57,624 nucleotides of DNA. It comes from Smithella sp. PtaU1.Bin162. Lineage in GTDB: Bacteria; Desulfobacterota; Syntrophia; Syntrophales; Smithellaceae. Location of the stretch: the NCBI GenBank assembly GCA_002068015.1, contig MVRV01000051.1:1-57624 (forward strand), written 5' to 3'. Below are positions 37,752-47,210 of this stretch, piece after piece. A model generated the notes under the pieces. It was not told the DNA's origin and made no database searches. It saw only the letters and a program-made list of their open reading frames with translations. Made by a program: the position numbers and the translations under genes. How positions within the stretch are numbered: the first letter of the stretch is position 1; every line of letters begins with the position of its first letter.

Positions 37752-38696
37752 TTAAGAGATTTTCAAGGTGTTACGAAAATACTTGATGGTGTCGGTCAAT
37801 CCTTTTTCCAATTCAATTTTCGGGATCCAGCCCAGCTTTTTTTCTGCCAGACTTATATCCGGCTTGCGTTGAGTCGGATCATCAGCCGGCAGAGACTGAT
37901 GGATAATCTTTGCAGGACTGTTCGTTAAACGAATAATTAATTTGGCCAATTCCAAAATTGTAAATTCACCAGGGTTACCAAGGTTAACCGGACCATAAAA
38001 ATCGTCGGGTGAATTCATCATCCGGACGAGTCCGTCTATTAAATCATCTACATAACAGAAAGAGCGGGTATGAGAACCGTCGCCGTATACGGTAATGTCT
38101 TTACCCCTCAGGGCTTGAATAATAAAATTGCTGACGACCCGACCGTCATTTACAGCCATTCGTGGGCCATAAGTATTGAAAATTCTGACTATTTTAGTAT
38201 TGACATTGTTTTGTCGCCGGTAGTCCATCATCAGGCATTCCGCCGCTCTTTTCCCTTCATCGTAACAGCTACGGATACCAATGGGATTTACTCTGCCCCA
38301 ATAGGATTCTTTTTGAGGATGTACTTCAGGATCACCGTAAATTTCGGACGTGGAAGCTTGGAGAACCTTTGCTTTTGTTCTTTTGGCGATTCCCAAAACA
38401 TTGATTGCTCCCATTACATTGGTTTTAATGGTTTTAATGGGATTGAATTGATAATGCACCGGGGATGCCGGACAGGCCAGATTATATATTTCTTCAACAT
38501 CCATGTATACGGGATCAACGATGTCGTGGCGGATCAACTCAAAATGCGAATTGGTCGAAAGATGACTGATGTTTTCCATAGTGCCGGTATAAAAGTTATC
38601 GAGGCAAACAATTTCGTGTCCTTCATTAAGCAGCCGTTCACAAAGATGGGAACCGAGAAAACCGGCACCGCCGGTAATAAGTATGTGCTTTGTCAT
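37752..38696 (-). CDS. uxs: UDP-glucuronate decarboxylase (UDP-xylose synthase)
   Basis: A 314-aa extended SDR that converts UDP-glucuronate to UDP-xylose. It shows [26 protein letters not shown], and the diagnostic [17 protein letters not shown] with catalytic Tyr and Lys. [15 protein letters not shown] and [15 protein letters not shown] follow. It is co-directed with ugd, forming a two-step UDP-xylose module on the strand opposite to the surrounding housekeeping genes. A membrane anchor as in some eukaryotic forms is absent. Confidence 0.94.
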   Translation of the reverse strand: MTKHILITGGAGFLGSHLCERLLNEGHEIVCLDNFYTGTMENISHLSTNSHFELIRHDIVDPVYMDVEEIYNLACPASPVHYQFNPIKTIKTNVMGAINVLGIAKRTKAKVLQASTSEIYGDPEVHPQKESYWGRVNPIGIRSCYDEGKRAAECLMMDYRRQNNVNTKIVRIFNTYGPRMAVNDGRVVSNFIIQALRGKDITVYGDGSHTRSFCYVDDLIDGLVRMMNSPDDFYGPVNLGNPGEFTILELAKLIIRLTNSPAKIIHQSLPADDPTQRKPDISLAEKKLGWIPKIELEKGLTDTIKYFRNTLKIS

Positions 38697-38717
38697 ATTA
38701 ATTTATTGGCCCTGGAC

Positions 38718-38746
38718 TTGTTCGTTATGGTAATTTTGTTTATACT
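38718..38746 (+). promoter_or_regulatory. Putative rsmI promoter
   Basis: TTGTTC (38718-38723), 17 nt, TATACT (38741-38746); start near 38753 gives a 44-nt leader. It lies in the 100-bp gap divergent from uxs. Confidence 0.5.
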
Positions 38747-38796
38747 TTGGTATTAAACCTGAAAGAAGATGTAGATGTCAACATAAAAAAGGTTTT

Positions 38797-39648
38797 ATGA
38801 CGACTAACGACGACAATTCCGGCATTCTCTATGTTGTGGCGACACCTATAGGCAATTTGGAAGATATTACCTTGCGTGCCCTGCGGATACTCAAAGAGGT
38901 AAGTCTCATTGCCGCCGAAGATACACGTCATACCAGAAAACTGCTCTGTGCATATGAGATAACGACTCATCTCATCAGTCTTCATGAACACAATGAAAAA
39001 GAAAAAAGTTCGATCATCATTGCGAAAATCAAATCCGGCCTGAGTGCCGCTTATGTTACCGATGCCGGCACTCCCGGCATTTCCGATCCCGGTTATCATC
39101 TGGTTAAATTGGCACATGCAGAAAATATTCGTGTTATTCCAGTTCCCGGAGCATCTGCTGTTATTACGGCTTTAAGCGTATCCGGTTTCCCCGCCGACAA
39201 TTTCGTGTTTTGCGGATTTTTACCGGCGAAAGAGAATAAAAGAAGAAAATTTTTAGAAGAACTCCGGGAAGAAATAAAAACGTCCGTTTTTTATGAGTCT
39301 CCGGCAAGATATTTGGCGGCACTTCGTGATATGTACGATGTACTGGGGGATCGTGAGATTGTTGTTGGACGTGAATTAACTAAAATATTTGAAGAAATTC
39401 AATCCGCTAAAATTTCAAAATTCCTTGAAAACGGGATACAGGGAAAAACAAGGGGAGAATTTACGATCGTCGTTAAAGGAAAAGAAAAAGAAACAATAGT
39501 CGTTACCGACGAAGAAATTGAGAATAAACTGCTACAGCTCTGGAATGACAAGAAAATATCATTGCGCGATGCAGTTGCTGAAGTTGTGCAGCAAACCGGT
39601 TTGTCCAGAAAAAAAGTTTATGACCTGGCTGTTAAATTACGGTCATAA
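38797..39648 (+). CDS. rsmI: 16S rRNA (cytidine1402-2'-O)-methyltransferase
   Basis: The 283-aa tetrapyrrole-methylase-fold enzyme modifies C1402 in the decoding centre. It shows VATPIGNLEDITLRAL, AAEDTRHTRKLL, SDAGTPGISDPG-like TDAGTPGISDPGYHL, and FYESPARY. Related bacteria often have rsmI next to yraN; here the UDP-xylose cassette separates them. Confidence 0.96.
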   Translation: MTTNDDNSGILYVVATPIGNLEDITLRALRILKEVSLIAAEDTRHTRKLLCAYEITTHLISLHEHNEKEKSSIIIAKIKSGLSAAYVTDAGTPGISDPGYHLVKLAHAENIRVIPVPGASAVITALSVSGFPADNFVFCGFLPAKENKRRKFLEELREEIKTSVFYESPARYLAALRDMYDVLGDREIVVGRELTKIFEEIQSAKISKFLENGIQGKTRGEFTIVVKGKEKETIVVTDEEIENKLLQLWNDKKISLRDAVAEVVQQTGLSRKKVYDLAVKLRS

Positions 39649-39786
39649 AATTTCAGATTTTGTGCGATAAAATCAACTTTATATATTACTTGAACTGTTC
39701 ATAACACTGTGGTAACTCAATGAATTATAAAATACCTGTATTAGCAAAGGTCTTTTAAAGTTATCTACCTTGCGGGGGATTAATTC

Positions 39787-40125
39787 ATGGCTGTGGATTC
39801 AACAACGGCAGACAATAAAAAAATTTATGACTTAACAGAGGTTTATGAGGAACGAAACGGCAGAAATAATCAGGAGGTTATTATTGTTGACGGCCGTGGC
39901 TATGAGCGAATAGCTAAAAGTGATAAATACATACATGAACTGGTTGATGTTGCCGAAGATCAGTTGGCGGTAAGTAATCTTAATGAAGAAATTATCAAAC
40001 GGGCAACGGCGATAGCTGAAAAAATTGCCCGGGAAATAATTCCGGAAGTTGCCGAAAAAGTTATCCGGGAAGAAATTGATAAATTAAAAAAGTTAAGTTC
40101 AGACGGATCGAAGACGACTGATTAA
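39787..40125 (+). CDS. Helical protein with PopZ/DUF2497-like C-terminus, function unknown
   Basis: The 112-aa soluble protein has a polar first half (IYDLTEVYEERNG, EVIIVDGRGYERIAK) and an amphipathic helical tail with the repeating pattern KIAREIIPEVAEKVIREEID. This resembles the C-terminal helices of PopZ-type (DUF2497) proteins and of some deltaproteobacterial response regulators, which drive self-assembly at the pole; the likeness is short and uncertain. It is 3 nt upstream of an exported protein gene and heads a four-gene set. Confidence 0.6.
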   Translation: MAVDSTTADNKKIYDLTEVYEERNGRNNQEVIIVDGRGYERIAKSDKYIHELVDVAEDQLAVSNLNEEIIKRATAIAEKIAREIIPEVAEKVIREEIDKLKKLSSDGSKTTD

Positions 40126-40128
40126 CCT

Positions 40129-40812
40129 ATGAGAAAACATTTGTCTGCAACAGTTTTTATTTTTATTTTTTTCTGTTGCGCTTCCGCTTTTGCGCAGAGT
40201 AATGCCGGTGTTTTTATTTTCGAAGCGGAAGGCAATGCGGCAATCAATCAAAACGATATTGCCGCTGCCCGGGACGGAGCAGTCCAGTCGGCATTGCAAA
40301 GAGCAATTCTTGAAGCAATATCCGTTTTATTGCCGCTTTCGGTTAAAGATGAAAAATTTCTTCCTGTTAAAAACGAAATTATTGAGAAACAGGATAAATA
40401 TATAAATAATTATAAAATTACGACGGAAAATAAACAAACGGAAACTTATTTTGTTACTGTAAATGTCGCTGTTGAATTATTCAGCCTGAAAAACGATCTT
40501 GCCAGAAGAGGTTTCCTTTCCATATCTGATGAAGAGAAAAATGATATTATTGTCCTTTTAAATGTTAATGGGTTAAAAAGATATTCTGATTTTATATACT
40601 TAAAAGAATTTCTGAAAAAGAGAACTAAGATTGTAAAAAGCATTTATCCACGATCTTTCAAATGGCAGCAGGCTTATTTGGAGATAAGAATTTCAGGGTC
40701 GGTGCGGGATTTGGCTGATGAACTGGCAGGTACCGGCCGGTATGTGCTGGAAGACGAGCAGGTAAATAACAGTCAGATAACAATCAATCTTTTGCAGGGA
40801 GAAGGAGGATAA
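40129..40812 (+). CDS. Exported protein with FlgT-N-like domain
   Basis: The 227-aa protein has a signal peptide (about 1-22, ending SAFAQ). A domain follows with EAEGNAAINQNDIAAARDGAVQSAL cut here to its core AARDGAVQSALQRAI, a pattern shared by FlgT-N and LPP20-like envelope proteins. The rest is alpha/beta with no catalytic motif. Its stop overlaps the next ATG by one base (TAATG), so it is co-translated with the lipoprotein gene. No flagellar gene is near, so a flagellar role is not implied. Confidence 0.65.
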   Translation: MRKHLSATVFIFIFFCCASAFAQSNAGVFIFEAEGNAAINQNDIAAARDGAVQSALQRAILEAISVLLPLSVKDEKFLPVKNEIIEKQDKYINNYKITTENKQTETYFVTVNVAVELFSLKNDLARRGFLSISDEEKNDIIVLLNVNGLKRYSDFIYLKEFLKKRTKIVKSIYPRSFKWQQAYLEIRISGSVRDLADELAGTGRYVLEDEQVNNSQITINLLQGEGG

Positions 40813-41414
40813 TGAAAACATACAAATACCAAATGATATTAATGGTTGTTGGAGGAATACTATTGGTAGTTGGATGCGCTTCCAAAGCACCGCATACACT
40901 GAAAAAAGATTTTGAGAAAAATACGGCCAGAGTGATAGCCGTACTGCCTGTTGAAAATAGAACTTCTGATTTTAAAGCACCGCAATTATTAAGATCTAAA
41001 ATATTCGATGAGCTTTATTTTAAGGGATATACCAAGCTTCCCTTGGAAGTAATCGACAAAAAATTAGATACTTTTTACAAAAATGAAAGTAAAAAAGAGA
41101 CAGGTGTGGTGGCACCGCAGGTTGTAAAAGAGTTGGTTGATGCTGACGCTGTAATGTACTGTACTCTTACGGAAGGCAAACGCGCGGCGGGTTTATTTTA
41201 CGCTCCGGTCACGGTTGCCGCAAGCTGTGAGTTGCGCAGCACACAGACCGGTGATGTTCTTTGGAATGCCGAGTACGGTTCTACCTCCAGGAGCTTTGAT
41301 TTAATGAGCAAGAGTCTGGAAATGAAGTCCTATGAAGCTTTCGAAACAGTAATGGAAGAAGTTGTCAATAAAGTTTTGGAAACATTGCCGGACGGGCCGA
41401 ACTTAAACGGATAA
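40812..41414 (+). CDS. GNA1162-like (DUF799) lipoprotein
   Basis: The 200-aa protein has a lipoprotein signal with lipobox VVGC (Cys22) and a mature domain starting RVIAVLPVENRTSDFKAP. ADAVMYCTLTEG and SCELRSTQTGDVLWNAEY are typical of the DUF799/GNA1162 family, whose structure resembles TolB-N/CsgG-type periplasmic domains. It probably lines the outer membrane's inner face. It forms a pair with the FlgT-like protein. Confidence 0.75.
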   Translation: MKTYKYQMILMVVGGILLVVGCASKAPHTLKKDFEKNTARVIAVLPVENRTSDFKAPQLLRSKIFDELYFKGYTKLPLEVIDKKLDTFYKNESKKETGVVAPQVVKELVDADAVMYCTLTEGKRAAGLFYAPVTVAASCELRSTQTGDVLWNAEYGSTSRSFDLMSKSLEMKSYEAFETVMEEVVNKVLETLPDGPNLNG

Positions 41415-41484
41415 GAATATAATTAATTATCTTGCTTTGGGGAAAGCCGCCCGAATATATTTTGAGAGACTAATGGAGCTGTTT

Positions 41485-42240
41485 ATGAAAAAAAGTATGC
41501 AAATAATATTAAGTTTCCTTATTATATGTGCCTTTTCCACCTGCGCTTATGCCAAGCAGCCGATTGTGGTTAAAATGGCTAAAGGAGAGGCTAAGGTTAC
41601 TGTACTGGAAGGTACAGCCAGTGCTGTTTGTCCGGGACAAAAAGCTGCCGTAAAATTGAAGGCTAATAGTTCGCTAAAACCAGGCTGTGAAATCTCTACG
41701 GGAGATAAAAGCCGAATGGAACTGCTGCTGCCTGATAACAGTATCGTCCGTTTTGCCGATAATACGCGCTTTAAGCTGATGCAGGTTGATGCCGGTACTA
41801 CCGGTAAGCGGAATGTGAAAATTTTCATGTCCGTTGGAAAAATCTGGTCAAATGTGCGTAAGGCCCTGGGTAGCAAAGGCGGTTTTGAAATTTCCTGTGA
41901 AAATGCTGTTGCCGGAGTTCGCGGTACCGTGTACCGTATGAATGTTGAAGATGATAAATCAGCTCTGGTCAAGGTTTATGACGGAGAAGTAAGCGTTGCC
42001 GCCGCTGCCGTACAACAAGATCAAAAAGCTCCCGTTACCGGGCCTCCTAAGCCCGTTGCAGGGCCTACGGCTGTTGCCGGTCCGAAGCCTGTTTCCATGG
42101 AGGAGTGGGTTTATATCGTGAAATCAATGCAGCAAATTCGTATTAAGTCGAATGGTACGGCTGAAGAGCCCAAGGATTTTACAGAAGCAGAAGACAAAGA
42201 TGAATGGGTGGATTGGAATAAATCTAGAGACAATAAATAA
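41485..42240 (+). CDS. Exported FecR-domain protein
   Basis: The 251-aa protein has a signal peptide ending TCAYAK. A FecR domain follows (about 30-170): LKPGCEISTGDKSRMELLLPD, then SVGKIWSNVRK and ENAVAGVRGTVYRM. A Pro-rich linker with repeated GPPKP/AGPKP-type units (about 190-207) leads to an acidic C-terminus. It lacks the membrane helix of FecR sigma regulators, so it is more likely a structural or cargo-binding envelope protein. ATG at 41485 with GGAG 8 nt upstream is favoured over an ATG at 41437. Confidence 0.75.
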   Translation: MKKSMQIILSFLIICAFSTCAYAKQPIVVKMAKGEAKVTVLEGTASAVCPGQKAAVKLKANSSLKPGCEISTGDKSRMELLLPDNSIVRFADNTRFKLMQVDAGTTGKRNVKIFMSVGKIWSNVRKALGSKGGFEISCENAVAGVRGTVYRMNVEDDKSALVKVYDGEVSVAAAAVQQDQKAPVTGPPKPVAGPTAVAGPKPVSMEEWVYIVKSMQQIRIKSNGTAEEPKDFTEAEDKDEWVDWNKSRDNK

Positions 42241-42270
42241 TAAAGCGGATTGAAAAGCTCACTTTCTTAA

Positions 42271-42828
42271 ATGAATATACCTAATTTTCTATCTTTATTG
42301 CGCATTATTCTTGTCCCGTTTGTGGTCATATTTCTGATTCAGGGTTCGTATGGTAAAGCTCTCTTGACTTTTGCTCTGGCTGGATTGACCGATGCTCTGG
42401 ATGGTACTCTGGCCAGACTTTTGAACCGCCAGACTGTTTTGGGGGCGTATCTGGATCCAATTGCCGATAAATTACTGCTTACGGCAAGTTTTGTAACGTT
42501 ATCAATTTTAGGTATTATTCCCAGTTGGCTTACGGTTATAGTTTTAAGCCGTGACTTTATTATACTGTTGGGAATCGCAATATTATCAATTATATCAATA
42601 CCTTACGTTGTAAAACCGGCTTTTGTTGGGAAAGTAACCACTGTTTTACAAGTAGGCACAATTTTTTTAGCCTTATTGTTTCAGGCGGTCTGTCGCGATA
42701 TCAGTTACGACTGGATAATGATTCTTTGCTGGTTGACAGGTTTGTTTACTGTTATTTCCGGATTAACATACATAGCCCGGGGTGTAAAATTTATCAACTC
42801 AGCTACCGTAAAAGAGGTTAAAAAATAA
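42271..42828 (+). CDS. pgsA: CDP-diacylglycerol-glycerol-3-phosphate 3-phosphatidyltransferase
   Basis: This 185-aa membrane enzyme makes phosphatidylglycerophosphate. The CDP-alcohol phosphotransferase motif is complete: DALDGTLARLLNR followed by GAYLDPIADKLL. Five to six hydrophobic helices follow. The N-terminus NIPNFLSLLRIILVPF is family-typical. Confidence 0.92.
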   Translation: MNIPNFLSLLRIILVPFVVIFLIQGSYGKALLTFALAGLTDALDGTLARLLNRQTVLGAYLDPIADKLLLTASFVTLSILGIIPSWLTVIVLSRDFIILLGIAILSIISIPYVVKPAFVGKVTTVLQVGTIFLALLFQAVCRDISYDWIMILCWLTGLFTVISGLTYIARGVKFINSATVKEVKK

Positions 42829-42837
42829 GATATTTAC

Positions 42838-42866
42838 TTGACACAGTGGTGTTTTGCTGCTAGTAG
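42838..42866 (+). promoter_or_regulatory. Putative tRNA-Val promoter
   Basis: TTGACA (42838-42843), 17 nt, TAGTAG (42861-42866); start near 42873, about 20 nt before the mature tRNA. Confidence 0.5.
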
Positions 42867-42893
42867 AGCAAAATTCTGAAATGGTTTATTTAC

Positions 42894-42968
42894 AGGCAAG
42901 TAGCTCAGGGGGAGAGCGCCATCCTGACGCGGTGGATGTCCAGGGTTCAAATCCCTGCTTGCCTACCA
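42894..42968 (+). tRNA. tRNA-Val (anticodon GAC)
   Basis: The 75-nt sequence folds as a complete cloverleaf. The acceptor stem is AGGCAAG/CTTGCCT, the D stem GCTC/GAGC, and the anticodon stem CCATC/GGTGG with loop CTGACGC. The T stem is CAGGG/CCCTG with loop TTCAAAT. A73 and CCA are encoded. Anticodon GAC with A35, C36 and A73 matches valine identity. The first pair is A-U instead of the usual G-C. Confidence 0.93.
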
Positions 42969-43007
42969 TTTTTTTAATGTAGGTTGGAGAAAATGCCGAC
43001 TAAGAAA

Positions 43008-43036
43008 GGGCATCAGCGAAATGGTGATGCCCTTTT
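43008..43036 (+). terminator. Rho-independent terminator after tRNA-Val
   Basis: GGGCATCA (43008-43015) pairs with TGATGCCC (43025-43032), followed by TTTT. It separates the tRNA transcript from thrS. Confidence 0.8.
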
Positions 43037-43075
43037 AAAATGAGTTATATGTATTTTGGATATATTTTATAAATT

Positions 43076-44989
43076 ATGGACATTAAAATTACTTTTCCCG
43101 ATAAGCATGAAGCTGTATTCCCGGCAGGCATTACTGTTAAAGATGCTCTTTCTGCCTGGAACAAAGATGTTTTAAGCTCAACCGTGGCAGTGAAAGTCAG
43201 AGGCATGGCTGTTGATTTGAGTTGTTCTCTTCAGAAAGACGATCCGCTTGCCTTAATTGATATTAAATCCAAAGAAGGTTTATCTGTTTTGCGCCACAGC
43301 ATTTCCCATGTGATGGCGCAAGCCGTGCAGGATGTTTTTCCCGGCACTAAAGTCAGTATCGGACCGTCTATTGAAGATGGTTTTTATTATGATTTTGAAT
43401 ATAAAGAAACTTTTACGAGCGACGACTTTGCCAAAATAGAGAAACGGATGAAGGAAATAGCAGCAGCAAATTACCCTTTTATCCGTGAAGAGATCTCCCG
43501 GGAAAAGGCGGTTAGTTTCTTTGCTGGCAAGGGGGAAAATTATAAAGTTGAACTGATTAACGATTTACCTGCGGATGTGAGAACAGTCAGCCTTTACAAG
43601 CAGGGAGATTATGTTGATTTATGCCGTGGCCCTCATATCCCGGCAACAGGTATGATTAAAGCCTTCAAACTTTTAAGCGTTGCCGGTGCTTACTGGAGGG
43701 GCGATGAAAGAAACAAAATGCTGCAACGTATTTATGGTACCGGTTTTGCTGATGAATCCGCCCTCAATGATTATTTAAATTTATTAGAGGAAGCCAAAAA
43801 AAGGGATCATCGACGTCTTGGCCGTGAGCTGGATCTTTTTCAGGTTAACGATGAAGCTGGTCCGGGACTTATAATTTTTCACCCTAAAGGGATGCTTTTA
43901 CGCTACATTATTGAGGAGTGGGAGCGGAAAGAACACTTAAAACGCGGTTATGATATGGTTATGGGTCCGCAGATTCTCAAAGTTGATCTCTGGAAAAAAT
44001 CCGGTCATTTTGATCACTATCGTGAAAACATGTACTTTACAGAGGTAGAAGAACAGGCTTACGGTATAAAACCGATGAATTGCCTCTCCCACATGCTTAT
44101 TTATAAATCCAAGATTCGCAGCTACCGCGATTTGCCTTTACGTTATTTTGAATTGGGAACCGTGCATCGGCACGAAAAGACCGGTGTATTACATGGTTTA
44201 ATGCGTGCCCGACAATTCACCCAGGATGACGCTCACATACTTTGCACCCCGGAACAGCTGAATTCCGAGATAAGGGCAATTGCCGATTTTGTAAATTATG
44301 CCATGGGAATTTTCGGATTTGAGTATGATGTTGAATTGAGCACCAGACCTGAACATTCCATCGGGTCGGATGCGGATTGGGAACTGGCTACCTCGGCTCT
44401 GGAGAATGCGCTCAAGGATAATAAGATAAATTATGAAATCAACGAGGGAGATGGCGCATTTTACGGTCCCAAAATCGATTTTAAATTAAAGGACGCCTTA
44501 AAAAGAAAATGGCAATGTGCAACAATTCAGTGTGACTTCACGCTTCCGGAGCGGTTTGAATTGAGTTATATCGGAGCTGATGGAGAGAAACACCGGCCGG
44601 TTATGCTGCATAGAGTTATTCTGGGAGCAATTGAAAGATTTATGGGGGTTCTCATTGAACACTATGCAGGAGCGTTTCCTGTTTGGCTTGCGCCGGTTCA
44701 ATGTACTCTTCTGACGGTTACTGATAAGCATAAACCCTATGCGGAAGAAGTCTATAATAAGCTTCTTGACGCTGAGATTCGCTGTGAAAAATATTTTGAA
44801 AATGAAAAACTGGGGTATAAAATTCGTCAGGCCCAGATGCAGAAAATTCCTTATATGCTGGTAATTGGCGATAAGGAAATGGCCGCCGGTACTGTAGCTC
44901 CGCGAACAAGAGACGGCCAGAATTTAGGGTCGTTAAAAGTTGATGAATTTGTTGCACTGGTACAGGAAAAATGTAAAACTAAACTTTAG
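43076..44989 (+). CDS. thrS: Threonyl-tRNA synthetase
   Basis: Class II synthetase of 637 aa with an N-terminal TGS domain ([14 protein letters not shown]), the editing domain (about 65-225) with [12 protein letters not shown] and the second-shell DLCRGPHIP, the catalytic core and a C-terminal anticodon domain. The zinc ligands appear in [22 protein letters not shown] and later HRPVMLHR. No T-box or other leader regulation was seen, and the ATG has no clear ribosome site. Confidence 0.97.
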   Translation: MDIKITFPDKHEAVFPAGITVKDALSAWNKDVLSSTVAVKVRGMAVDLSCSLQKDDPLALIDIKSKEGLSVLRHSISHVMAQAVQDVFPGTKVSIGPSIEDGFYYDFEYKETFTSDDFAKIEKRMKEIAAANYPFIREEISREKAVSFFAGKGENYKVELINDLPADVRTVSLYKQGDYVDLCRGPHIPATGMIKAFKLLSVAGAYWRGDERNKMLQRIYGTGFADESALNDYLNLLEEAKKRDHRRLGRELDLFQVNDEAGPGLIIFHPKGMLLRYIIEEWERKEHLKRGYDMVMGPQILKVDLWKKSGHFDHYRENMYFTEVEEQAYGIKPMNCLSHMLIYKSKIRSYRDLPLRYFELGTVHRHEKTGVLHGLMRARQFTQDDAHILCTPEQLNSEIRAIADFVNYAMGIFGFEYDVELSTRPEHSIGSDADWELATSALENALKDNKINYEINEGDGAFYGPKIDFKLKDALKRKWQCATIQCDFTLPERFELSYIGADGEKHRPVMLHRVILGAIERFMGVLIEHYAGAFPVWLAPVQCTLLTVTDKHKPYAEEVYNKLLDAEIRCEKYFENEKLGYKIRQAQMQKIPYMLVIGDKEMAAGTVAPRTRDGQNLGSLKVDEFVALVQEKCKTKL

Positions 44990-45036
44990 TTTTGACATTA
45001 AGATACAGGTGATGCAAGTATTACAGGAGGTGATAT

Positions 45037-45546
45037 ATAGTTAAAGATTTAAGAATCAACAGGGAAATAAAGTCGGCCAGCGTGCGGGTAATCAATGAAG
45101 AAGGCAAGCAGCTGGGAGTTATTACGCTGGATGAAGCAATAAATAATGCCGAAAGAGTAGGGCTGGATTTAGTGGAGGTATCGCCTACAGCCGAACCGCC
45201 TGTTTGCAAGATAATGGATTACGGCAAGTATCGCTACCGGATAAATAAAAAGCAGCACGACGCCAAGAAGAGTCAGACGGTAATTCGTATAAAAGAGATA
45301 AGGTTGCGGCCGAAAACAGAGGAACATGACGTAGAAGTTAAAGTTAAGCAAATTAAAAAATTTTTAGAAAAAAACGATAAAGTAAAAATATCGATGATGT
45401 TCCGGGGGCGGGAGATTGCCTTCACTGAGATTGGCCGCCGCATAATGGATGATATAAAGAGTGAATTAGCCAATGAATGTGTTATTGACCAGGAACCCAG
45501 ACTGGAAGGCCGTAACATGGTTATGGTTGTTTCACCAAAAAAATAA
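45037..45546 (+). CDS. infC: Translation initiation factor IF-3, apparent AUA start
   Basis: IF-3 keeps subunits apart and checks the start codon. The first codons before any ATG, GTG or TTG already encode the universal N-terminus (VKDLRINREIKSASVRVINEEG); a GTG at 45082 would remove it. The only reading frame back to the in-frame TGA at 45031 leaves ATA at 45037-45039, exactly 6 nt after a perfect AGGAGG. A rare AUA (like AUU in E. coli infC) allows IF-3 to repress its own synthesis. The rest (LDLVEVSPTAEPPVCKIMDYGKY, then KFLEKNDKVKISMMFRGRE) is standard; 169 aa. Confidence 0.92.
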   Translation: MVKDLRINREIKSASVRVINEEGKQLGVITLDEAINNAERVGLDLVEVSPTAEPPVCKIMDYGKYRYRINKKQHDAKKSQTVIRIKEIRLRPKTEEHDVEVKVKQIKKFLEKNDKVKISMMFRGREIAFTEIGRRIMDDIKSELANECVIDQEPRLEGRNMVMVVSPKK

Positions 45547-45578
45547 TAAAAAATAATGATAATTAAAGGGGTGATTTC

Positions 45579-45776
45579 ATGCCAAAACTGAAAACTCATC
45601 GAGGGGCTGCCAAACGCTTTTCACTGACCGCTAACGGTAAGGTGAAACGTTCCAAAGCTTTTGCCAGTCATATCCTCACTAAGAAAACTACAAAGAGAAA
45701 AAGAATTTTAAGGAAAGCCACTCTGGTTGATTCCGCCAACTACAAGGAAATTCGAAGGCTTATTCCCTATTTATAA
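45579..45776 (+). CDS. rpmI: 50S ribosomal protein L35
   Basis: The 65-aa protein has the L35 pattern ([23 protein letters not shown], and LRKATLVD). Standard order infC-rpmI-rplT. Confidence 0.96.
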   Translation: MPKLKTHRGAAKRFSLTANGKVKRSKAFASHILTKKTTKRKRILRKATLVDSANYKEIRRLIPYL

Positions 45777-45823
45777 CAGGGAGCAGACGTAATTATATTC
45801 GTTTAATTAGGAGAAAAGAGGAA

Positions 45824-46183
45824 ATGTCTAGGGTAAAAAGAGGCGTTACTGCCCGTAAAAAAAGAAGAAAGATATTGAAACTGGCTAAAGGTTTCTTTGG
45901 AGCACGCAGCCGTCTGCTCAGGACAGCTACCGAAGCGGTAAACAAAGCTATGAAGTATGCTTATCGTGACCGGAGAGCCAGGAAAAGAGAATTTCGTCAG
46001 CTCTGGATTGCGCGTATTAACGCAGCAGCCCGTCTCAATAATATTTCTTACAGCCGTTTAATTGACGGAATGAAGAAATCCGGTGTTGTATTGGATCGCA
46101 AAATACTGGCGGAACTTGCGGTTAATGATCCTAATGGTTTCGCCCAGGTTGTGGTTGTGGCAAAAGGCGAGCAGGCGGCATGA
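45824..46183 (+). CDS. rplT: 50S ribosomal protein L20
   Basis: The 119-aa protein ([21 protein letters not shown], then [22 protein letters not shown]) is L20, an early assembly protein that in other bacteria also represses rpmI-rplT translation. Its stop overlaps the pheS ATG by 4 nt. Confidence 0.97.
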   Translation: MSRVKRGVTARKKRRKILKLAKGFFGARSRLLRTATEAVNKAMKYAYRDRRARKREFRQLWIARINAAARLNNISYSRLIDGMKKSGVVLDRKILAELAVNDPNGFAQVVVVAKGEQAA

Positions 46184-47196
46184 TTAGTGAGCTTCAACAG
46201 CTGGAAAAAGATGCACTTGCCGAGCTGGCGGGTGCAGCAACTGAAGAACAGATTCTGGCTGTTAAGACAAAATATCTTGGTCGCAAGGGTCTTTTGACCG
46301 GAGTCTTAAGAAACATTGCCCTGGTTCCGGATGCCGAAAAGCCTATATTCGGGAAGCGCTGTAACGAAGTTAAGGAAGTTCTGAACGGTAAAATCGACAG
46401 CGCCCTATGCCTGCAATCTACCCGGAAAAAAGAAGATATCCTGCTCAAAGAAAAAATTGATGTTACTTTGCCGGGCCGGGGTGTGTTCTGCGGTCGTATT
46501 CATCCAATAATTCAAGTACGCCGTGAAATCTGCTCTATTTTTGCATCTTTTGGTTTTTCCGTTGTCGAAGGTCCGGAAGTTGAGCTGGATTATTACAATT
46601 TTGAAGCCCTGAATATTCCGCAGGATCATCCGGCGCGGGATATGCAGGACACGTTTTATATCGAAGAAGATGTGGTTTTACGTACACACACGTCGCCTGT
46701 TCAGATACGAACAATGGAAAAGATGAAACCGCCGGTGCGGATTTTATCTCCCGGTAGAGTTTACCGGCCGGATTCCGATATTTCCCACACGCCGATGTTT
46801 CATCAGGTGGAAGGGTTGCTTGTTGATCGCGGAGTGACTCTCGGCGATTTAAAAGGCATTTTAACTGCATTTCTCAGGAAAGTATTTGGTGAGAAAACAA
46901 TACTCCGTTTCCGTCCCAGTTTTTTTCCTTTTACCGAACCATCTGCGGAAGTAGATATTCGCTGCGTAATGTGCAGCGGACGGGGTTGCCGTGTATGTAA
47001 ACAAAGCGGCTGGCTGGAAATTCTCGGTTCCGGCATGGTTGATCCGGCCGTATTCCGGAATGTCGGCTATGATCCGGAAATATACACGGGATTTGCCTTT
47101 GGTCTGGGTGTGGAACGTATTGCCATGCTGAAATACGGTATTTCCGACATCCGTTTGTTTTTTGAAAACGATATCCGATTTGTCAGACAATTTTAG
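46180..47196 (+). CDS. pheS: Phenylalanyl-tRNA synthetase alpha subunit
   Basis: The 338-aa subunit has the N-terminal coiled coil and the catalytic core with [32 protein letters not shown] and [14 protein letters not shown]. The insertion [17 protein letters not shown] near residue 270 carries four cysteines, as seen in many non-enterobacterial PheS. It overlaps rplT and is followed by pheT after 14 nt. Confidence 0.97.
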   Translation: MISELQQLEKDALAELAGAATEEQILAVKTKYLGRKGLLTGVLRNIALVPDAEKPIFGKRCNEVKEVLNGKIDSALCLQSTRKKEDILLKEKIDVTLPGRGVFCGRIHPIIQVRREICSIFASFGFSVVEGPEVELDYYNFEALNIPQDHPARDMQDTFYIEEDVVLRTHTSPVQIRTMEKMKPPVRILSPGRVYRPDSDISHTPMFHQVEGLLVDRGVTLGDLKGILTAFLRKVFGEKTILRFRPSFFPFTEPSAEVDIRCVMCSGRGCRVCKQSGWLEILGSGMVDPAVFRNVGYDPEIYTGFAFGLGVERIAMLKYGISDIRLFFENDIRFVRQF

Positions 47197-47210
47197 GAGA
47201 GCCTTTCTTT

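Noticed and set aside
40129..40812. Flagellar FlgT
   Set aside because: Only the N-terminal pattern is similar, and no flagellar gene is nearby.
22041..42240. CRISPR array or tandem repeat candidates
   Set aside because: Only the three leader 13-mers and the short Pro-rich repeats in the FecR protein were seen; no regular repeat-spacer pattern and no cas genes.
42969..43075. T-box leader for thrS
   Set aside because: The hairpin at 43008 is a plain terminator for the tRNA; no T-box sequence or specifier stem is visible.
45082..45084. GTG at 45082 as the infC start
   Set aside because: It would delete the conserved RINREIKSAS region and has no ribosome site, whereas AGGAGG lies upstream of ATA 45037.
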